Positions 8,737 to 17,843 of a stretch of DNA of 64,000 bases are shown here, piece after piece. The position numbers and the translations under genes are program-made. A model generated the notes under the pieces. The model saw nothing but the letters and a program-made list of their open reading frames with translations. It ran no database searches and had not been told where the DNA came from. Each line of letters opens with the position of its first letter. Position 1 is the stretch's first letter. The stretch is from Dehalococcoidia bacterium (lineage in GTDB: Bacteria > Chloroflexota > Dehalococcoidia > Lucifugimonadales > UBA826): assembly GCA_029936675.1 (NCBI GenBank), contig JAPYSB010000004.1, positions 1 through 64,000 on the forward strand. The letters are read 5' to 3'.

Positions 8737-10156
8737 TGATCCTGGTGATAGAGTACTAGAACCTTATGTAGAGACAGATAACTCTGTGGAAACCAGAAAG
8801 GCTGTATCAGATGGCCTTCTGGGAATCCACAACATCACCTCGAATAGATTCTGGCAATTTGCGGCCTTGTTTGGAATTATGTTTATATTCGGGATTGTCG
8901 GGTTTGTGTGGAAGTTGAGTTCGGGGTTTGACGATAAGAGCACCTGGGGATACTACGTAGCAGTATTTGCCTTCTTGATGACTACTTCCTCGGCTGCACC
9001 AATGGTCGCCATAGCACCTCGTATTGCTAATTCGCACTGGAGGAGGCCAATATCAAGAGCTGCCGAAATATGGACTCTTGCTGGGTGTCTGAACCTAATT
9101 CTGTACATACCCTTAATTTGGCTACTTCCGTCCCTGGAGAATGGTAGGAGAAGCCTTTGGTTTTATGGCCAACAAGAAGGAGTGCCCGCATATTCCCCTC
9201 ATATATGGGCTACACTAGCAATAGTTGGGTTGGTTTTATTAGGGCTGTCCTTGTTGTGGTTATCGACTTTACCGGATTTCGCGGTTTTAAGGGACCAAGG
9301 GGAAGGTTGGAAAAAGAAGTGGGGTGGAAAACTGGCACTAGGCTGGAGAGGTACTTCGGCTCAATGGAATTGGCAGCATCATCGAATGGGGGTTGTGGGG
9401 GCTTTTTATTTCATGATGCTCGTGTTCGTACATTTCTTTATAAGTGTAGAGTTTTTGATGGTTCATGTTCCAGGCTGGATCGACTCCCTATATCCAATCA
9501 CTCATGCTCATAATGCCCTACAGGCCGGTGTTGCTACGGTGATGCTCACGATGTTTTTCTTGCGACAATTTGGCGGGTATAAGGATTATATTGGTTTAGA
9601 TCAATTTTGGGGGCTTGGCAAATTACTCCTTGCTCTATCGCTTCTTTGGTTCTGGTTTTGGTTTTCAAGTTTTAATGTGTTTTGGTATGGGGGGAAACCA
9701 TCGGAACAGGCGGTTTTGGAATTATTCGTCAAGGGGCCGTACCTTTATCTGTTCATCACAATATTTATATTGGTATTTATCCTGCCGTGGTTCACGATGA
9801 TTTGGAATCCGGTAAGGAGAAGCGTCTGGGGGCCAGCTATTTTGGCGACCTCGGTTTTAATAGGTACCCTTCTTGATAGGATAAGGTTGTATGTCGCATC
9901 CTGGGATGTTGCCGGTAGAAGCATGGCAAAGGAACTTGAGATGAAAATGCAGGATGTGCCTACAAAGATTCAAACTCCCGGATATGAAGATATTTTTATA
10001 ATGGTTGGGTTCATAGCTGGCTCAATCTTAATTTTCATGCTGGCTACCAGGTTGATACCTGCGGTTAATTTATGGGAGCAAAAGGAAATGCTTCTTTACA
10101 AGGCGGAAATTCAGTTCCATAGAACTAAAGTTACGGTAATGGGAAAACCAAGATAG
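8729..10156 (+). CDS. NrfD-type integral membrane protein, divergent second ACIII quinone subunit
   Basis: Polytopic protein of about 475 residues with roughly ten hydrophobic helices, of the NrfD/PsrC family that contains ActC and ActF. The segment HWRRPISRAAEIWTL aligns with the conserved WRxxIxRAAE motif of ActC. The following helices differ, however, and the ActC quinone-site segment SVHSxVSxDF is replaced by FVHFFISVEFLM. It may fill the role of ActF, which is otherwise missing, although actF usually follows actE. The ATG at 8729, with GAGG before it, is preferred to an upstream in-frame TTG at 8702. It overlaps actB2 by 8 bases. Confidence 0.82.
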   Translation: MVNDPGDRVLEPYVETDNSVETRKAVSDGLLGIHNITSNRFWQFAALFGIMFIFGIVGFVWKLSSGFDDKSTWGYYVAVFAFLMTTSSAAPMVAIAPRIANSHWRRPISRAAEIWTLAGCLNLILYIPLIWLLPSLENGRRSLWFYGQQEGVPAYSPHIWATLAIVGLVLLGLSLLWLSTLPDFAVLRDQGEGWKKKWGGKLALGWRGTSAQWNWQHHRMGVVGAFYFMMLVFVHFFISVEFLMVHVPGWIDSLYPITHAHNALQAGVATVMLTMFFLRQFGGYKDYIGLDQFWGLGKLLLALSLLWFWFWFSSFNVFWYGGKPSEQAVLELFVKGPYLYLFITIFILVFILPWFTMIWNPVRRSVWGPAILATSVLIGTLLDRIRLYVASWDVAGRSMAKELEMKMQDVPTKIQTPGYEDIFIMVGFIAGSILIFMLATRLIPAVNLWEQKEMLLYKAEIQFHRTKVTVMGKPR

Positions 10157-10218
10157 TGATTGAAGTCAGGTCAGAGAATTTAGTCATTTTTAATTTTAAA
10201 ATAGACGGATATATATAA

Positions 10219-11628
10219 ATGCAGGAACACACACAACTAAGCCATAAACAAATTAACGAAGATCTGTTGAAAGGTGTTTTGACTGTACCTAAATGGTGGT
10301 TGCCTGCGGTCTCATTTCTTGGCCTGGTTGTACTCACCGGGTTAGGCGCTTTCTTTTTTATGATGTATCACGGACTGGGCGTTACTGGCTTGAACAGGCC
10401 TGTTATGTGGGGAGTCTTCATTGCCAATTTCGTTTTCTGGATTGGAATCAGCCACGCTGGGATTATGATATCTGCGATTCTGAGATTAACCCAAGCAGAA
10501 TGGCGTCGTCCTATTACGAGAGCAGCAGAAGTTATGACCGTATTTTCCCTAATCGCAGCTCTGCATACCCCGTTAATGCACGTAGGCCGACCTTGGCGTG
10601 TTTTGTACTGGATTTTCCCATATGACTTTAGTCGTGGTATATGGCCAAATATCAGGTCACCATTCGTGTGGGATCCAAGTGCTGTTGGCACGTATCTGAT
10701 TGCTAGTTCGCTGTTTGTATTTGTTTGTTTATTGCCTGATATAGCGATACTCAGGGATAGGGCAAAAAAACCAATAGTTAAGAAAATTTATGCCCAGATG
10801 GCCTTGGGGTTTAGAGGAACACCTAGACAATGGAAGCTACAAATTCTTGCTGGTATTTTACTATCTGCACTTGTGTTACCTGTATTTGTGTCAGTGCACT
10901 CAATAGTGTCTTGGGATTTTGCGGTTTTGATCGGTGTTGAAGGGTGGCACTCGACCATATTTGCCCCATATTTCATAATTGGGGCAATTCATTCGGGAGT
11001 GTCGGCTGTGGCCATGCTAATGGCACTTTCTGTTTGGCTTTACGGATTGGACAAATATATTAAACCTGACCATTTTGACGCTATTGCTAGGCTGCTAATT
11101 GTAGTTGCCACGACATGGTTTTTCTTTTTCTTTTTGGAATGGGTTTACGCCTTATATACATTGGCGCCCCCTGAGATCGCTTTGAGAGAGTTACAAGCAT
11201 TTCAATGGCCATACGGACCGTTGTTTGCGATTTTTATCATCACATCATTTGTGATACCAGTTCCCTTGTGGTTGTTTAAGAGGGTAAGAAGAAGCGTCGT
11301 ATGGATGTTTTGGACAACAGTACTAGTGAATATAGGTATGTGGTTGGAAAGATTCTTAATTGTGATTCCGGGTCTTATCAGAAGGACGCATATGACATTT
11401 GATTGGGGTACATACCACCCATCGATTGTTGAAATATTGATAGTAGTGGAAACTTTCGCTTTTGTCTGTTTGGGCATGTTGTTGTTTGCTAAAGTTTTAC
11501 CATTAGTTCCATTATTCGATGTTAAAGAAGGGATGGTAAATCGCCGTCTCATAAAGGTGGGTAGACGAGTTATCCCGGCGACGATTCGTGAAGGTCTTCC
11601 CCATCACTATTATGAAAAAAAACAATAA
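10219..11628 (+). CDS. actC: ACIII subunit ActC, NrfD-type quinone-binding membrane protein
   Basis: Ten-helix membrane subunit of 469 residues where quinol is oxidised in alternative complex III. It carries the motifs expected of canonical ActC: WIGISHAGIMISAILRL, EWRRPITRAAEVMTVF, HVGRPWRVLYW, a SPFVWDPSAVGTY segment, LPDIAILRDRA and SVHSIVSWDFAV with GWHSTIFAPYF. It lies 62 bases after the first NrfD-type gene. The two proteins share the fold but are clearly not recent duplicates. A TAAAAT sequence at 10197-10202 could be a weak internal promoter. ActC assignment is firm. Confidence 0.92.
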   Translation: MQEHTQLSHKQINEDLLKGVLTVPKWWLPAVSFLGLVVLTGLGAFFFMMYHGLGVTGLNRPVMWGVFIANFVFWIGISHAGIMISAILRLTQAEWRRPITRAAEVMTVFSLIAALHTPLMHVGRPWRVLYWIFPYDFSRGIWPNIRSPFVWDPSAVGTYLIASSLFVFVCLLPDIAILRDRAKKPIVKKIYAQMALGFRGTPRQWKLQILAGILLSALVLPVFVSVHSIVSWDFAVLIGVEGWHSTIFAPYFIIGAIHSGVSAVAMLMALSVWLYGLDKYIKPDHFDAIARLLIVVATTWFFFFFLEWVYALYTLAPPEIALRELQAFQWPYGPLFAIFIITSFVIPVPLWLFKRVRRSVVWMFWTTVLVNIGMWLERFLIVIPGLIRRTHMTFDWGTYHPSIVEILIVVETFAFVCLGMLLFAKVLPLVPLFDVKEGMVNRRLIKVGRRVIPATIREGLPHHYYEKKQ

Positions 11629-11652
11629 AGGCAGTTTGAGAGAGTACTTGTT

Positions 11653-12168
11653 ATGGCAAAAAGAAGTGTATTAGGTCTGTATAGTGAAGAAGATTCTGCT
11701 GCTGATGCCCTTGATAACCTAAGAGAGGCAGGATTTGAAGAAGGAGAGTATGAAATACTCACTGGGGTTCCTTACCCTGAAGGCACCTTTGGGGAGGCAG
11801 AACCAGAGCATAAACTCTATAGGTGGCCGTTGATTGGGGCAGCATGTGGATTTACCATCGCCCTGTTGATCACGGCTGGTACTGAGTTGGCGTATCCCTT
11901 GATAACGGGTGGCAAGCCAATACTATCAATTCCAGCAATGGCCATCATCATGTATGAAGGTTCGATGCTCGGGGCTATTATATTTACCATCATAGGAATT
12001 ATTTTTGAATCGCGTCTCCCGCGAATATTTATGGGAGCGTACAGTGAAAAAATTACAGAGGGTCATATTGGTGTCACTGTGACAACTGAAGAAACTCGCA
12101 CCGACATTGCTGAAACTGCCTTGAATAAGGCAGGTACTGACGGGGAAATAATTAGAGGTTGGGAGTAA
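11653..12168 (+). CDS. actD: ACIII subunit ActD (DUF3341)
   Basis: Membrane subunit of alternative complex III with 171 residues. A soluble N-terminal part resembles a ferredoxin-like fold (VLGLYSEEDSAADALDNL) and bears the conserved PYPEG. Two hydrophobic helices follow at about residues 57-80 and 95-118, and then a second soluble segment. Length and layout match DUF3341/ActD. It carries no cofactor and is thought to be structural in characterised complexes. It lies 24 bases after actC. Confidence 0.9.
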   Translation: MAKRSVLGLYSEEDSAADALDNLREAGFEEGEYEILTGVPYPEGTFGEAEPEHKLYRWPLIGAACGFTIALLITAGTELAYPLITGGKPILSIPAMAIIMYEGSMLGAIIFTIIGIIFESRLPRIFMGAYSEKITEGHIGVTVTTEETRTDIAETALNKAGTDGEIIRGWE

Positions 12169-12185
12169 TTAAAAAGAAACCAAAT

Positions 12186-12860
12186 ATGCCTAACAATGGG
12201 TTGAATATACGAATTGCTGCGCCACTAATGATGGTTGCAGTTCTTTTGGTCGCCTTGCTTGTCAGTTCTGGTTGCTACAACAGCAAAACTGGAGAGGTCA
12301 AAGTGGGGGGTGCTATTAGCTTTGAACTGCCTGTATTTCCGGAAACAGGTTCTCACGCAGTTCAAATTTTCTCTGAAATGCACTATTCCCCTGCCTATCG
12401 GTCTCAAGAAGTTCCTAGGATCCTTCCACCGGAAGGCTCTGTTCCTGTGACAGGGGCCGAGGTTAAGATATTTGACATTGAAGCTCTTAAATCATTGTCA
12501 ATTCAAGATCATATGGCCAATTATAATGGGAGTCAGGCCGCAAAAACTTATGCGGTAAATTGCCAGGTTTGCCACGGGCAATCACTGCAGGGAGATGGTC
12601 TAATCACCACTCTAAATAGTGCACGGAATGATGGAAGTAAAGCGTATAGTGGGGCAGCTCCTGTAAATCTTATCTCAGAAAGAGTTAGTGATTTGAGTGA
12701 CGGAGAGATTTTTGGCTATATCACATGGGGAGGAAGACCTGGATTAGCTGCAGCAGCTAGAGGAAAAGATTCGACTGCAATTATGCCTCAATTTGGATAC
12801 CTGCTAACTGAAGAACAGAGATGGCAGCTAGTTCAATATATTAGGGATCAAAATAAATAG
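12186..12860 (+). CDS. actE: ACIII subunit ActE, monohaem cytochrome c lipoprotein
   Basis: Exported c-type cytochrome of about 224 residues that probably forms the electron exit of the complex. The signal peptide ends in a lipobox, LLVSSGC, so the mature protein should be lipid-anchored. A single haem site, CQVCHG, lies near residue 128, and a Met in TAIMPQFGYL near the end is the likely sixth ligand. I use the ATG at 12186. A TTG at 12159 overlapping actD would add nine polar residues before the signal peptide. No actF follows; the operon appears to end here. Confidence 0.9.
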   Translation: MPNNGLNIRIAAPLMMVAVLLVALLVSSGCYNSKTGEVKVGGAISFELPVFPETGSHAVQIFSEMHYSPAYRSQEVPRILPPEGSVPVTGAEVKIFDIEALKSLSIQDHMANYNGSQAAKTYAVNCQVCHGQSLQGDGLITTLNSARNDGSKAYSGAAPVNLISERVSDLSDGEIFGYITWGGRPGLAAAARGKDSTAIMPQFGYLLTEEQRWQLVQYIRDQNK

Positions 12861-12892
12861 GCTTATAACCACCGCTTGCTGTAAGCGCCAAT

Positions 12893-13279
12893 TTATCTAG
12901 CTACCCTGTTTCCTCGTTCAGCCTCGCCGACCACTGAAGCTACGGCAAAATCATTTGAATGGGACAATGAAAGAGAAATGTTTGACAGGCCCATTTTAGA
13001 AGCTCTGGCTTGGCCTCTACCGTGGAGCTGAATATAGGGAGGTCCCCCCCGCTCTCTTTTGATTTCTATATCTTTCCACCCTACTCCTCTTACACCTGTT
13101 CCCAGGGCCTTCATAACAGCCTCCTTCGCTGCAAATCTTGATGCCAGTTGTGCTGCTCTTCCCCTACAATATTTTTGTTCCGATTCCGTATATATTCGAT
13201 TCAAAAACCTAACACCATATTTATTCAGCACATTCCCTATTCGTGCTATTTCAATTATGTCAATTCCCGTAATCAGCAT
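12893..13279 (-). CDS. acpS: Holo-[acyl-carrier-protein] synthase
   Basis: Transfers the 4'-phosphopantetheine arm of CoA to Ser of acyl carrier protein, which activates fatty-acid synthesis. The 128 residues are typical of AcpS. The N-terminal GIDIIEIARI contains the Mg-binding Asp, and RFAAKEAVMKALGTG is the second signature with the catalytic Glu. The end of the fold is LSLSHSNDFAVASVV. AGGA lies about 10 bases before the ATG. It converges on the ACIII operon, with 32 bases between the stops. Confidence 0.95.
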   Translation of the reverse strand: MLITGIDIIEIARIGNVLNKYGVRFLNRIYTESEQKYCRGRAAQLASRFAAKEAVMKALGTGVRGVGWKDIEIKRERGGPPYIQLHGRGQARASKMGLSNISLSLSHSNDFAVASVVGEAERGNRVAR

Positions 13280-13372
13280 ATCGACTATTTCCTGAACATT
13301 TAAAATTGCTTGAGTCGGTATAGGTATAATAGAGTATCCAATAATTTTGTGACCACTGCGTTTAAATATTTA

Positions 13373-14254
13373 ATGAAATATAAACTTATTGATGGAAAAG
13401 CCATATCAGAATCAATAAAACTTGAAGTGAAGGTGTCAGTCCGTAGGTTGTTCGAAGAATGTTCGATAATACCTTCATTATCAGTTATTTTGGTCGGAGA
13501 TGATGCGGCCTCTAAAGTATATGTGAGGAACAAAAAGAGGTCTGCAATCAAAGTGGGCATGGAAAGTCACATTATCAATTTTCCTACGTTTGTTACCAGT
13601 GAAGAGGTACTACAGCAAATTCGAATTCTGAATAAGGATGATAATTGTGATGGAATTCTAATACAAATGCCACTTCCAGCTCACTTGGATGAGAACGAGA
13701 TATTATGCACGATAGATCCCCAAAAAGATGTTGATGGTCTCCACCCTCAAAATGTCGGTTTACTGTCAATGGGTTCTGCCTCATTCATTCCGGCGACACC
13801 TGCCGGTATCAAGGAAATGCTTTTAAGATCAGGGAATGACCCAAAGGGTAAACATGTGGTTATATTAGGTAGGAGTAATATTGTAGGCAAACCATTGTCT
13901 AATTTGCTTTCCCTGAAGGGGAATGGAGGTGATGCTACGGTCACTTTGTGTCATAGCATGACGGATAGTTTGAAAGATATTACTCAAAGCGCTGACATAT
14001 TGGTGGCGGCTATTGGCATACCAAATTTTGTGACTAGTGATCTAGTTTCCCCTGGTGTTGTAGCCATAGATGTAGGTGTTAATCGTGTCGAAGATAGCAC
14101 CCGCCCCCGCGGTTACCGTTTGACAGGTGATATAGATTTTGAAGGCGTATTACCAAAAGCATCTGCTATTACCCCAGTTCCTGGGGGGGTTGGGCCAATG
14201 ACAATAGCCATGCTATTAAAAAATACTCTCGATGCTGCCTTACGTAAGATCTAG
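13373..14254 (+). CDS. folD: Bifunctional methylene-THF dehydrogenase / cyclohydrolase
   Basis: Interconverts 5,10-methylene-, methenyl- and 10-formyl-tetrahydrofolate. Starting at the ATG at 13373 gives 293 residues, the usual FolD length; an upstream in-frame start at 13310 would add 21 unmatched residues. Visible signatures are YVRNKKRSAIKVGM with the catalytic Lys, QMPLPAHLDE, PQKDVDGLHPQNVG, VILGRSNIVGKPLSNLL and the C-terminal TPVPGGVGPMTIAMLLKNT. A TATAAT lies at 13325-13330, 43 bases upstream, and may be its -10 element, although no good -35 accompanies it. Confidence 0.96.
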   Translation: MKYKLIDGKAISESIKLEVKVSVRRLFEECSIIPSLSVILVGDDAASKVYVRNKKRSAIKVGMESHIINFPTFVTSEEVLQQIRILNKDDNCDGILIQMPLPAHLDENEILCTIDPQKDVDGLHPQNVGLLSMGSASFIPATPAGIKEMLLRSGNDPKGKHVVILGRSNIVGKPLSNLLSLKGNGGDATVTLCHSMTDSLKDITQSADILVAAIGIPNFVTSDLVSPGVVAIDVGVNRVEDSTRPRGYRLTGDIDFEGVLPKASAITPVPGGVGPMTIAMLLKNTLDAALRKI

Positions 14255-14386
14255 AAGTCTTTATGAATTCCACAAGATAGTTAGTAGCTGGGTTATAATT
14301 TACCTGCTCGGAAATTGGATAGCATTGGCCATTAACGTATTTCTTATAGTACGAAGTGGGAATTACTGAGAATACAAGTACATTTC

Positions 14387-15511
14387 ATGACCACACATAA
14401 AAGAGATTATTACGAAGTTCTTGGGGTCTCTCGTAACTCAAGTGACGATGACTTGAAGAAGGCGTTTAGAAAACTGGCGTTTAAATATCATCCTGATAGG
14501 AATAAGGAAGCGGGAGCTGAGGGTAAATTTAAGGAAATTAATGAAGCGTATCAAATCCTATCGGATAAAGAAAAAAGGGCTCAATATGACCGATTCGGTC
14601 ATGCCGGGGTAGGCTCCTCCTCCGTAGGGTCAAACGGGTCTTCAGGGTTTGGAGACATATTTGATTCATTTTTTGGAGGTTCCGGGTTCAGTAGATCTTC
14701 AAGAACTCAAAATTCAGCTAGGCGAGGCTCGGATCTACAGTACACAATGGCGGTCGAATTCGAAGAGGCCATTTTCGGATCGGAAAAGGAATTTCAAATC
14801 CACCGTACAGAATCTTGCAGCCACTGTAGAGGTTCCAAGAGCGAGCCTGGTAGTTCCATAGCTACTTGTGGAACCTGCCAAGGCTCAGGACAGGTGCGGA
14901 AGGCCCAGCAGAGTGTATTCGGGCAGTTTGTGCAAGTTGGAGATTGTAATAATTGCAAGGGTTCTGGAAAGATTGTCTCTAATCCATGTTCGTCTTGTAA
15001 CGGTCAAGGTCGTGAAAGAAAGAACCGGAAATTGGCCATCACCATCCCAGGAGGAATAGAGGAAGATACTCAGGTTAGGTTAACTGGTGAGGGAGAGCAT
15101 GGGATAAATGGAGGGCTTCCTGGTGATTTGTATGTAGCTTTTAAAATCAAGGAACATGACTATTTTGTGAGAGATGGGATAAACATTAAATACAGGTTGC
15201 CTATAAACATAGCTCAAGCTTCTCTTGGAGCTAAACTTAAAGTACCTACATTGGACGGCGACCATGAGATCGGAATTCCTCCAGGGACACAGACTGGACG
15301 GATTTTTAGGGTGAGGGGTAGAGGAGTGGCCCAACTTAGAGGTGACAAAAGAGGAGATTTATTGGTATTTATCGATGTAAGAATTCCAAAAACGTTGGAT
15401 TCTCAGCAACAAAAATTGATGAACGAACTAGGAGAATCTCTACCTGATACTTATGAGGATGACGAAGACAAAGGCATATTCGATAAATTCAGAAGCGCCT
15501 TTACCAATTGA
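14387..15511 (+). CDS. dnaJ: Chaperone DnaJ (type I Hsp40)
   Basis: Co-chaperone of DnaK with all three parts of a type I Hsp40 in 374 residues. The J domain occupies about residues 5-70, with the HPD motif in [11 protein letters not shown] Gly/Ser/Phe-rich linker follows. The zinc region has four CxxCxGxG-like repeats ([32 protein letters not shown]) near residues 145-210, and a C-terminal substrate-binding region completes it. No dnaK, grpE or hrcA is nearby and no CIRCE heat-shock operator is visible upstream. A TATAAT at 14294-14299 may be the -10. Its stop overlaps the prmA start. Confidence 0.96.
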   Translation: MTTHKRDYYEVLGVSRNSSDDDLKKAFRKLAFKYHPDRNKEAGAEGKFKEINEAYQILSDKEKRAQYDRFGHAGVGSSSVGSNGSSGFGDIFDSFFGGSGFSRSSRTQNSARRGSDLQYTMAVEFEEAIFGSEKEFQIHRTESCSHCRGSKSEPGSSIATCGTCQGSGQVRKAQQSVFGQFVQVGDCNNCKGSGKIVSNPCSSCNGQGRERKNRKLAITIPGGIEEDTQVRLTGEGEHGINGGLPGDLYVAFKIKEHDYFVRDGINIKYRLPINIAQASLGAKLKVPTLDGDHEIGIPPGTQTGRIFRVRGRGVAQLRGDKRGDLLVFIDVRIPKTLDSQQQKLMNELGESLPDTYEDDEDKGIFDKFRSAFTN

Positions 15512-16425
15512 AATGGCTTGAATTAAGCGTTCAGGCTCCTCCTGAATACGTTGAACCTTTAACTCATATCTTTTATAGGTATGGAGAAGGTGGTGTGGCA
15601 ATTGAAAGCCCAGCAGGCTTCAACCCAGATGAAGGCGAAAGCGCTCCGCAGTTGCAAACCGTTAAAGTGGTAACTTTTGTGCCTTTAGATGAATCAGCTA
15701 GGTCACGAAAGTCTAATATAGAAATTGCTGTTAGATTAGTGGCTCATTTCGCACCTATCTCTGAAATAAAAGAGAGAGAAGTCGAGGAGGAAGACTGGGA
15801 ATCTAACTGGAAGGAATATTTTCATCCTATACGGGTTGGATCTAATCTTGTCATATGTCCTACCTGGAGAACTCATGAATCTTTGGATGATGACGTTTTA
15901 ATAAAATTGGACCCAGGTATGGCCTTTGGAACTGGCCATCATCCAACAACCAGGATGTGCATGGAACTTCTTGAAACTCTCATTGTTGGTGGGGAGAAAG
16001 TGATTGATGTCGGGTGTGGCTCGGGAATTTTATCGATATCGGCAGCAAAGTTAGGCGCCGGAGATATTCTTGGCATAGAAATAGAGTCACGGTCGGTTGA
16101 GGTTGCCTTGGAAAATTGTGAATTAAATGGTATTTCTTCGCAAGTAACCATATTGAATGGCTCTTTTCCTGAAATCAGAGTTGAAAATGCTACCTTTGAT
16201 GTTGCTCTGGCAAATATTGCCGCTAAAGTTGTGATAAATTTGTCCGAATATATAATAGGTGCAGTTGCGAATGGTGGAAGGCTGGTACTATCTGGGATTT
16301 TGAAAAGTTCTTTGGAGGACGTCGAAAAAGAATATTCCTTACATGGGGTACACTTCGATAAAGTTCTTGTTGATGGTGATTGGACAGCGGTGTTAGCTAC
16401 CAAGAATGTAGCAACTGATGGGTAA
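15508..16425 (+). CDS. prmA: Ribosomal protein L11 methyltransferase
   Basis: Trimethylates ribosomal protein L11 using S-adenosylmethionine. The 305 residues begin MKWLELS, typical of PrmA, from a TTG whose last two bases form part of the dnaJ stop (TTGA overlap), so translation is probably coupled. The SAM-binding site is [19 protein letters not shown] near residue 168. The preceding [18 protein letters not shown] is the PrmA signature. dnaJ-prmA-rsmE is a common bacterial gene order. Confidence 0.95.
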   Translation: MKWLELSVQAPPEYVEPLTHIFYRYGEGGVAIESPAGFNPDEGESAPQLQTVKVVTFVPLDESARSRKSNIEIAVRLVAHFAPISEIKEREVEEEDWESNWKEYFHPIRVGSNLVICPTWRTHESLDDDVLIKLDPGMAFGTGHHPTTRMCMELLETLIVGGEKVIDVGCGSGILSISAAKLGAGDILGIEIESRSVEVALENCELNGISSQVTILNGSFPEIRVENATFDVALANIAAKVVINLSEYIIGAVANGGRLVLSGILKSSLEDVEKEYSLHGVHFDKVLVDGDWTAVLATKNVATDG

Positions 16426-16447
16426 TTTGTGACCGAACTGGGTTGTT

Positions 16448-17185
16448 ATGCATAGGTTTTTAATTGATCCATCTGACATACAAGATGGGAGAGTCCATTT
16501 TGCAGAAGAAATTTCTCTGCAAATGAAAAAAGTTTTGCGGCTTAGGAGTGGGAATGAAGTGGTGGTGTTTGATGGGGGTGGTGTGGACTACCAAGTTCGC
16601 TTGGAGGTAGTTGAAACCAAAACTAGTCTGGGTACTGTACTTTCGGCGAATGACTCACATAATGAACCAGGAATTTTCATTACCCTGTATCAAGCACTGA
16701 TAAGATCTGAAAGGTACGAATATGCCTTACAAAAAGGGGTTGAAACTGGTATTTCACGGTTTGTCCCTTTTACATCGGAGAGGACTGAAGTTTCAATCCC
16801 AAGCCAGTCTAAGATGGGCCGGTGGAGGCGAATAATAAAAGAGGCCGCCGAGCAGAGCGGTAGGTCTGTGGTGCCGCAACTATCGGACCCTATCTTATTT
16901 TCTAATATGATTAAGAACCTAAATTCTGTTGTGCTTATACCTTGGGAAGAAGAAAAAAACCAAAGTATTAGACAGATTTTATCCAAATTACGCCAGGATC
17001 CAGGATTAGATGTGACATATATTGATCTGATTATAGGTCCAGTAGGTGGATTTACCTCACAGGAGGTTTTGGATGCAGCAGATTATGGTGCAACTTCAGT
17101 TTCTTTAGGCAAGCGAATATTAAGGTCAGAAACTGCTGGAATAGTTGCGGCCGTCACGGTGTTATACGAATTTGATGATATTTAA
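16448..17185 (+). CDS. rsmE: 16S rRNA m3U1498 methyltransferase
   Basis: SPOUT-class enzyme that methylates N3 of U1498 in 16S rRNA. The 245 residues fit. The C-terminal trefoil-knot segment LIIGPVGGFTSQEV followed by SLGKRILRSETAG is diagnostic. The usual GPEGGF motif has Val in place of Glu here (GPVGGF), which is a minor oddity. An N-terminal PUA-like domain starts HRFLIDPSDIQDG. It lies 22 bases after prmA and converges on lysE with only one base between them. Confidence 0.94.
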   Translation: MHRFLIDPSDIQDGRVHFAEEISLQMKKVLRLRSGNEVVVFDGGGVDYQVRLEVVETKTSLGTVLSANDSHNEPGIFITLYQALIRSERYEYALQKGVETGISRFVPFTSERTEVSIPSQSKMGRWRRIIKEAAEQSGRSVVPQLSDPILFSNMIKNLNSVVLIPWEEEKNQSIRQILSKLRQDPGLDVTYIDLIIGPVGGFTSQEVLDAADYGATSVSLGKRILRSETAGIVAAVTVLYEFDDI

Positions 17186-17186
17186 A

Positions 17187-17834
17187 TCAGGTTAATATTC
17201 GTTGAATAAAATCCTTGCCTGCATAGGCGAAATATAAACCTAGACATATGAGAAAGATACCGCAGCAGCGCACGATTACTTTATAGGTTGTATCGCTCAA
17301 GAATTTTTTGCCTGAAGAAACCGTTAAAGCAATCATGGCATACCAGATTATGTCAGCGGATATGTGACCGGTATAAAAGGCGGCTATCCCAGCGGTTCCC
17401 GCTTCTCTTGATTCTTCAATGAAACTAAGGCCAACCGTAGCCCACCATACGAAAAAATAGGGATTAGTTGCACTTAAAATTATTCCCGCCAAAATAGGTC
17501 CTCGACTAGAATCAGCATCAGATTTATCAACAATTGGTATGGCGGTCCCAACTGGGTTTTTTGACATTCCCCATCCCATCCAAAGTAGAAACAAACCACC
17601 CGCCGTCCCGATCACGAATTCTGCAATTTGATTATTAAGAAGTTGGTCTAGCCCGAAGGTGAGGCCAATTACCAAAAACAGCTCTAGCAGTGAGTGGCCT
17701 ATCGCCGCCAAAGCTCCTGAAATGAATCCATGAGATAGACTTCTACTAATTGTGTAAATAAGAAGTGGCCCTGGCATTATTGCGCCGGAAAAGCCTGTTA
17801 AAAGAGAGGCCGTAAATAGTTGTATTATATGCAA
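17187..17834 (-). CDS. LysE-family amino-acid exporter
   Basis: Inner-membrane protein of 215 residues with about six hydrophobic helices. The N-terminal GFSGAIMPGPLLIYTIS holds the PGP motif typical of LysE/RhtB exporters, and WATVGLSFIEESREAG lies in the C-terminal half. It probably exports an amino acid or a related small solute by proton exchange; the substrate is unknown. It is the last gene of the minus-strand run der-plsY-gpsA-lysE, 9 bases after gpsA. Confidence 0.85.
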   Translation of the reverse strand: MHIIQLFTASLLTGFSGAIMPGPLLIYTISRSLSHGFISGALAAIGHSLLELFLVIGLTFGLDQLLNNQIAEFVIGTAGGLFLLWMGWGMSKNPVGTAIPIVDKSDADSSRGPILAGIILSATNPYFFVWWATVGLSFIEESREAGTAGIAAFYTGHISADIIWYAMIALTVSSGKKFLSDTTYKVIVRCCGIFLICLGLYFAYAGKDFIQRILT

Positions 17835-17843
17835 GTATCGAAC

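Noticed and set aside
14255-14386. CIRCE heat-shock operator upstream of dnaJ
   Set aside because: No TTAGCACTC / GAGTGCTAA pair is present in the gap.
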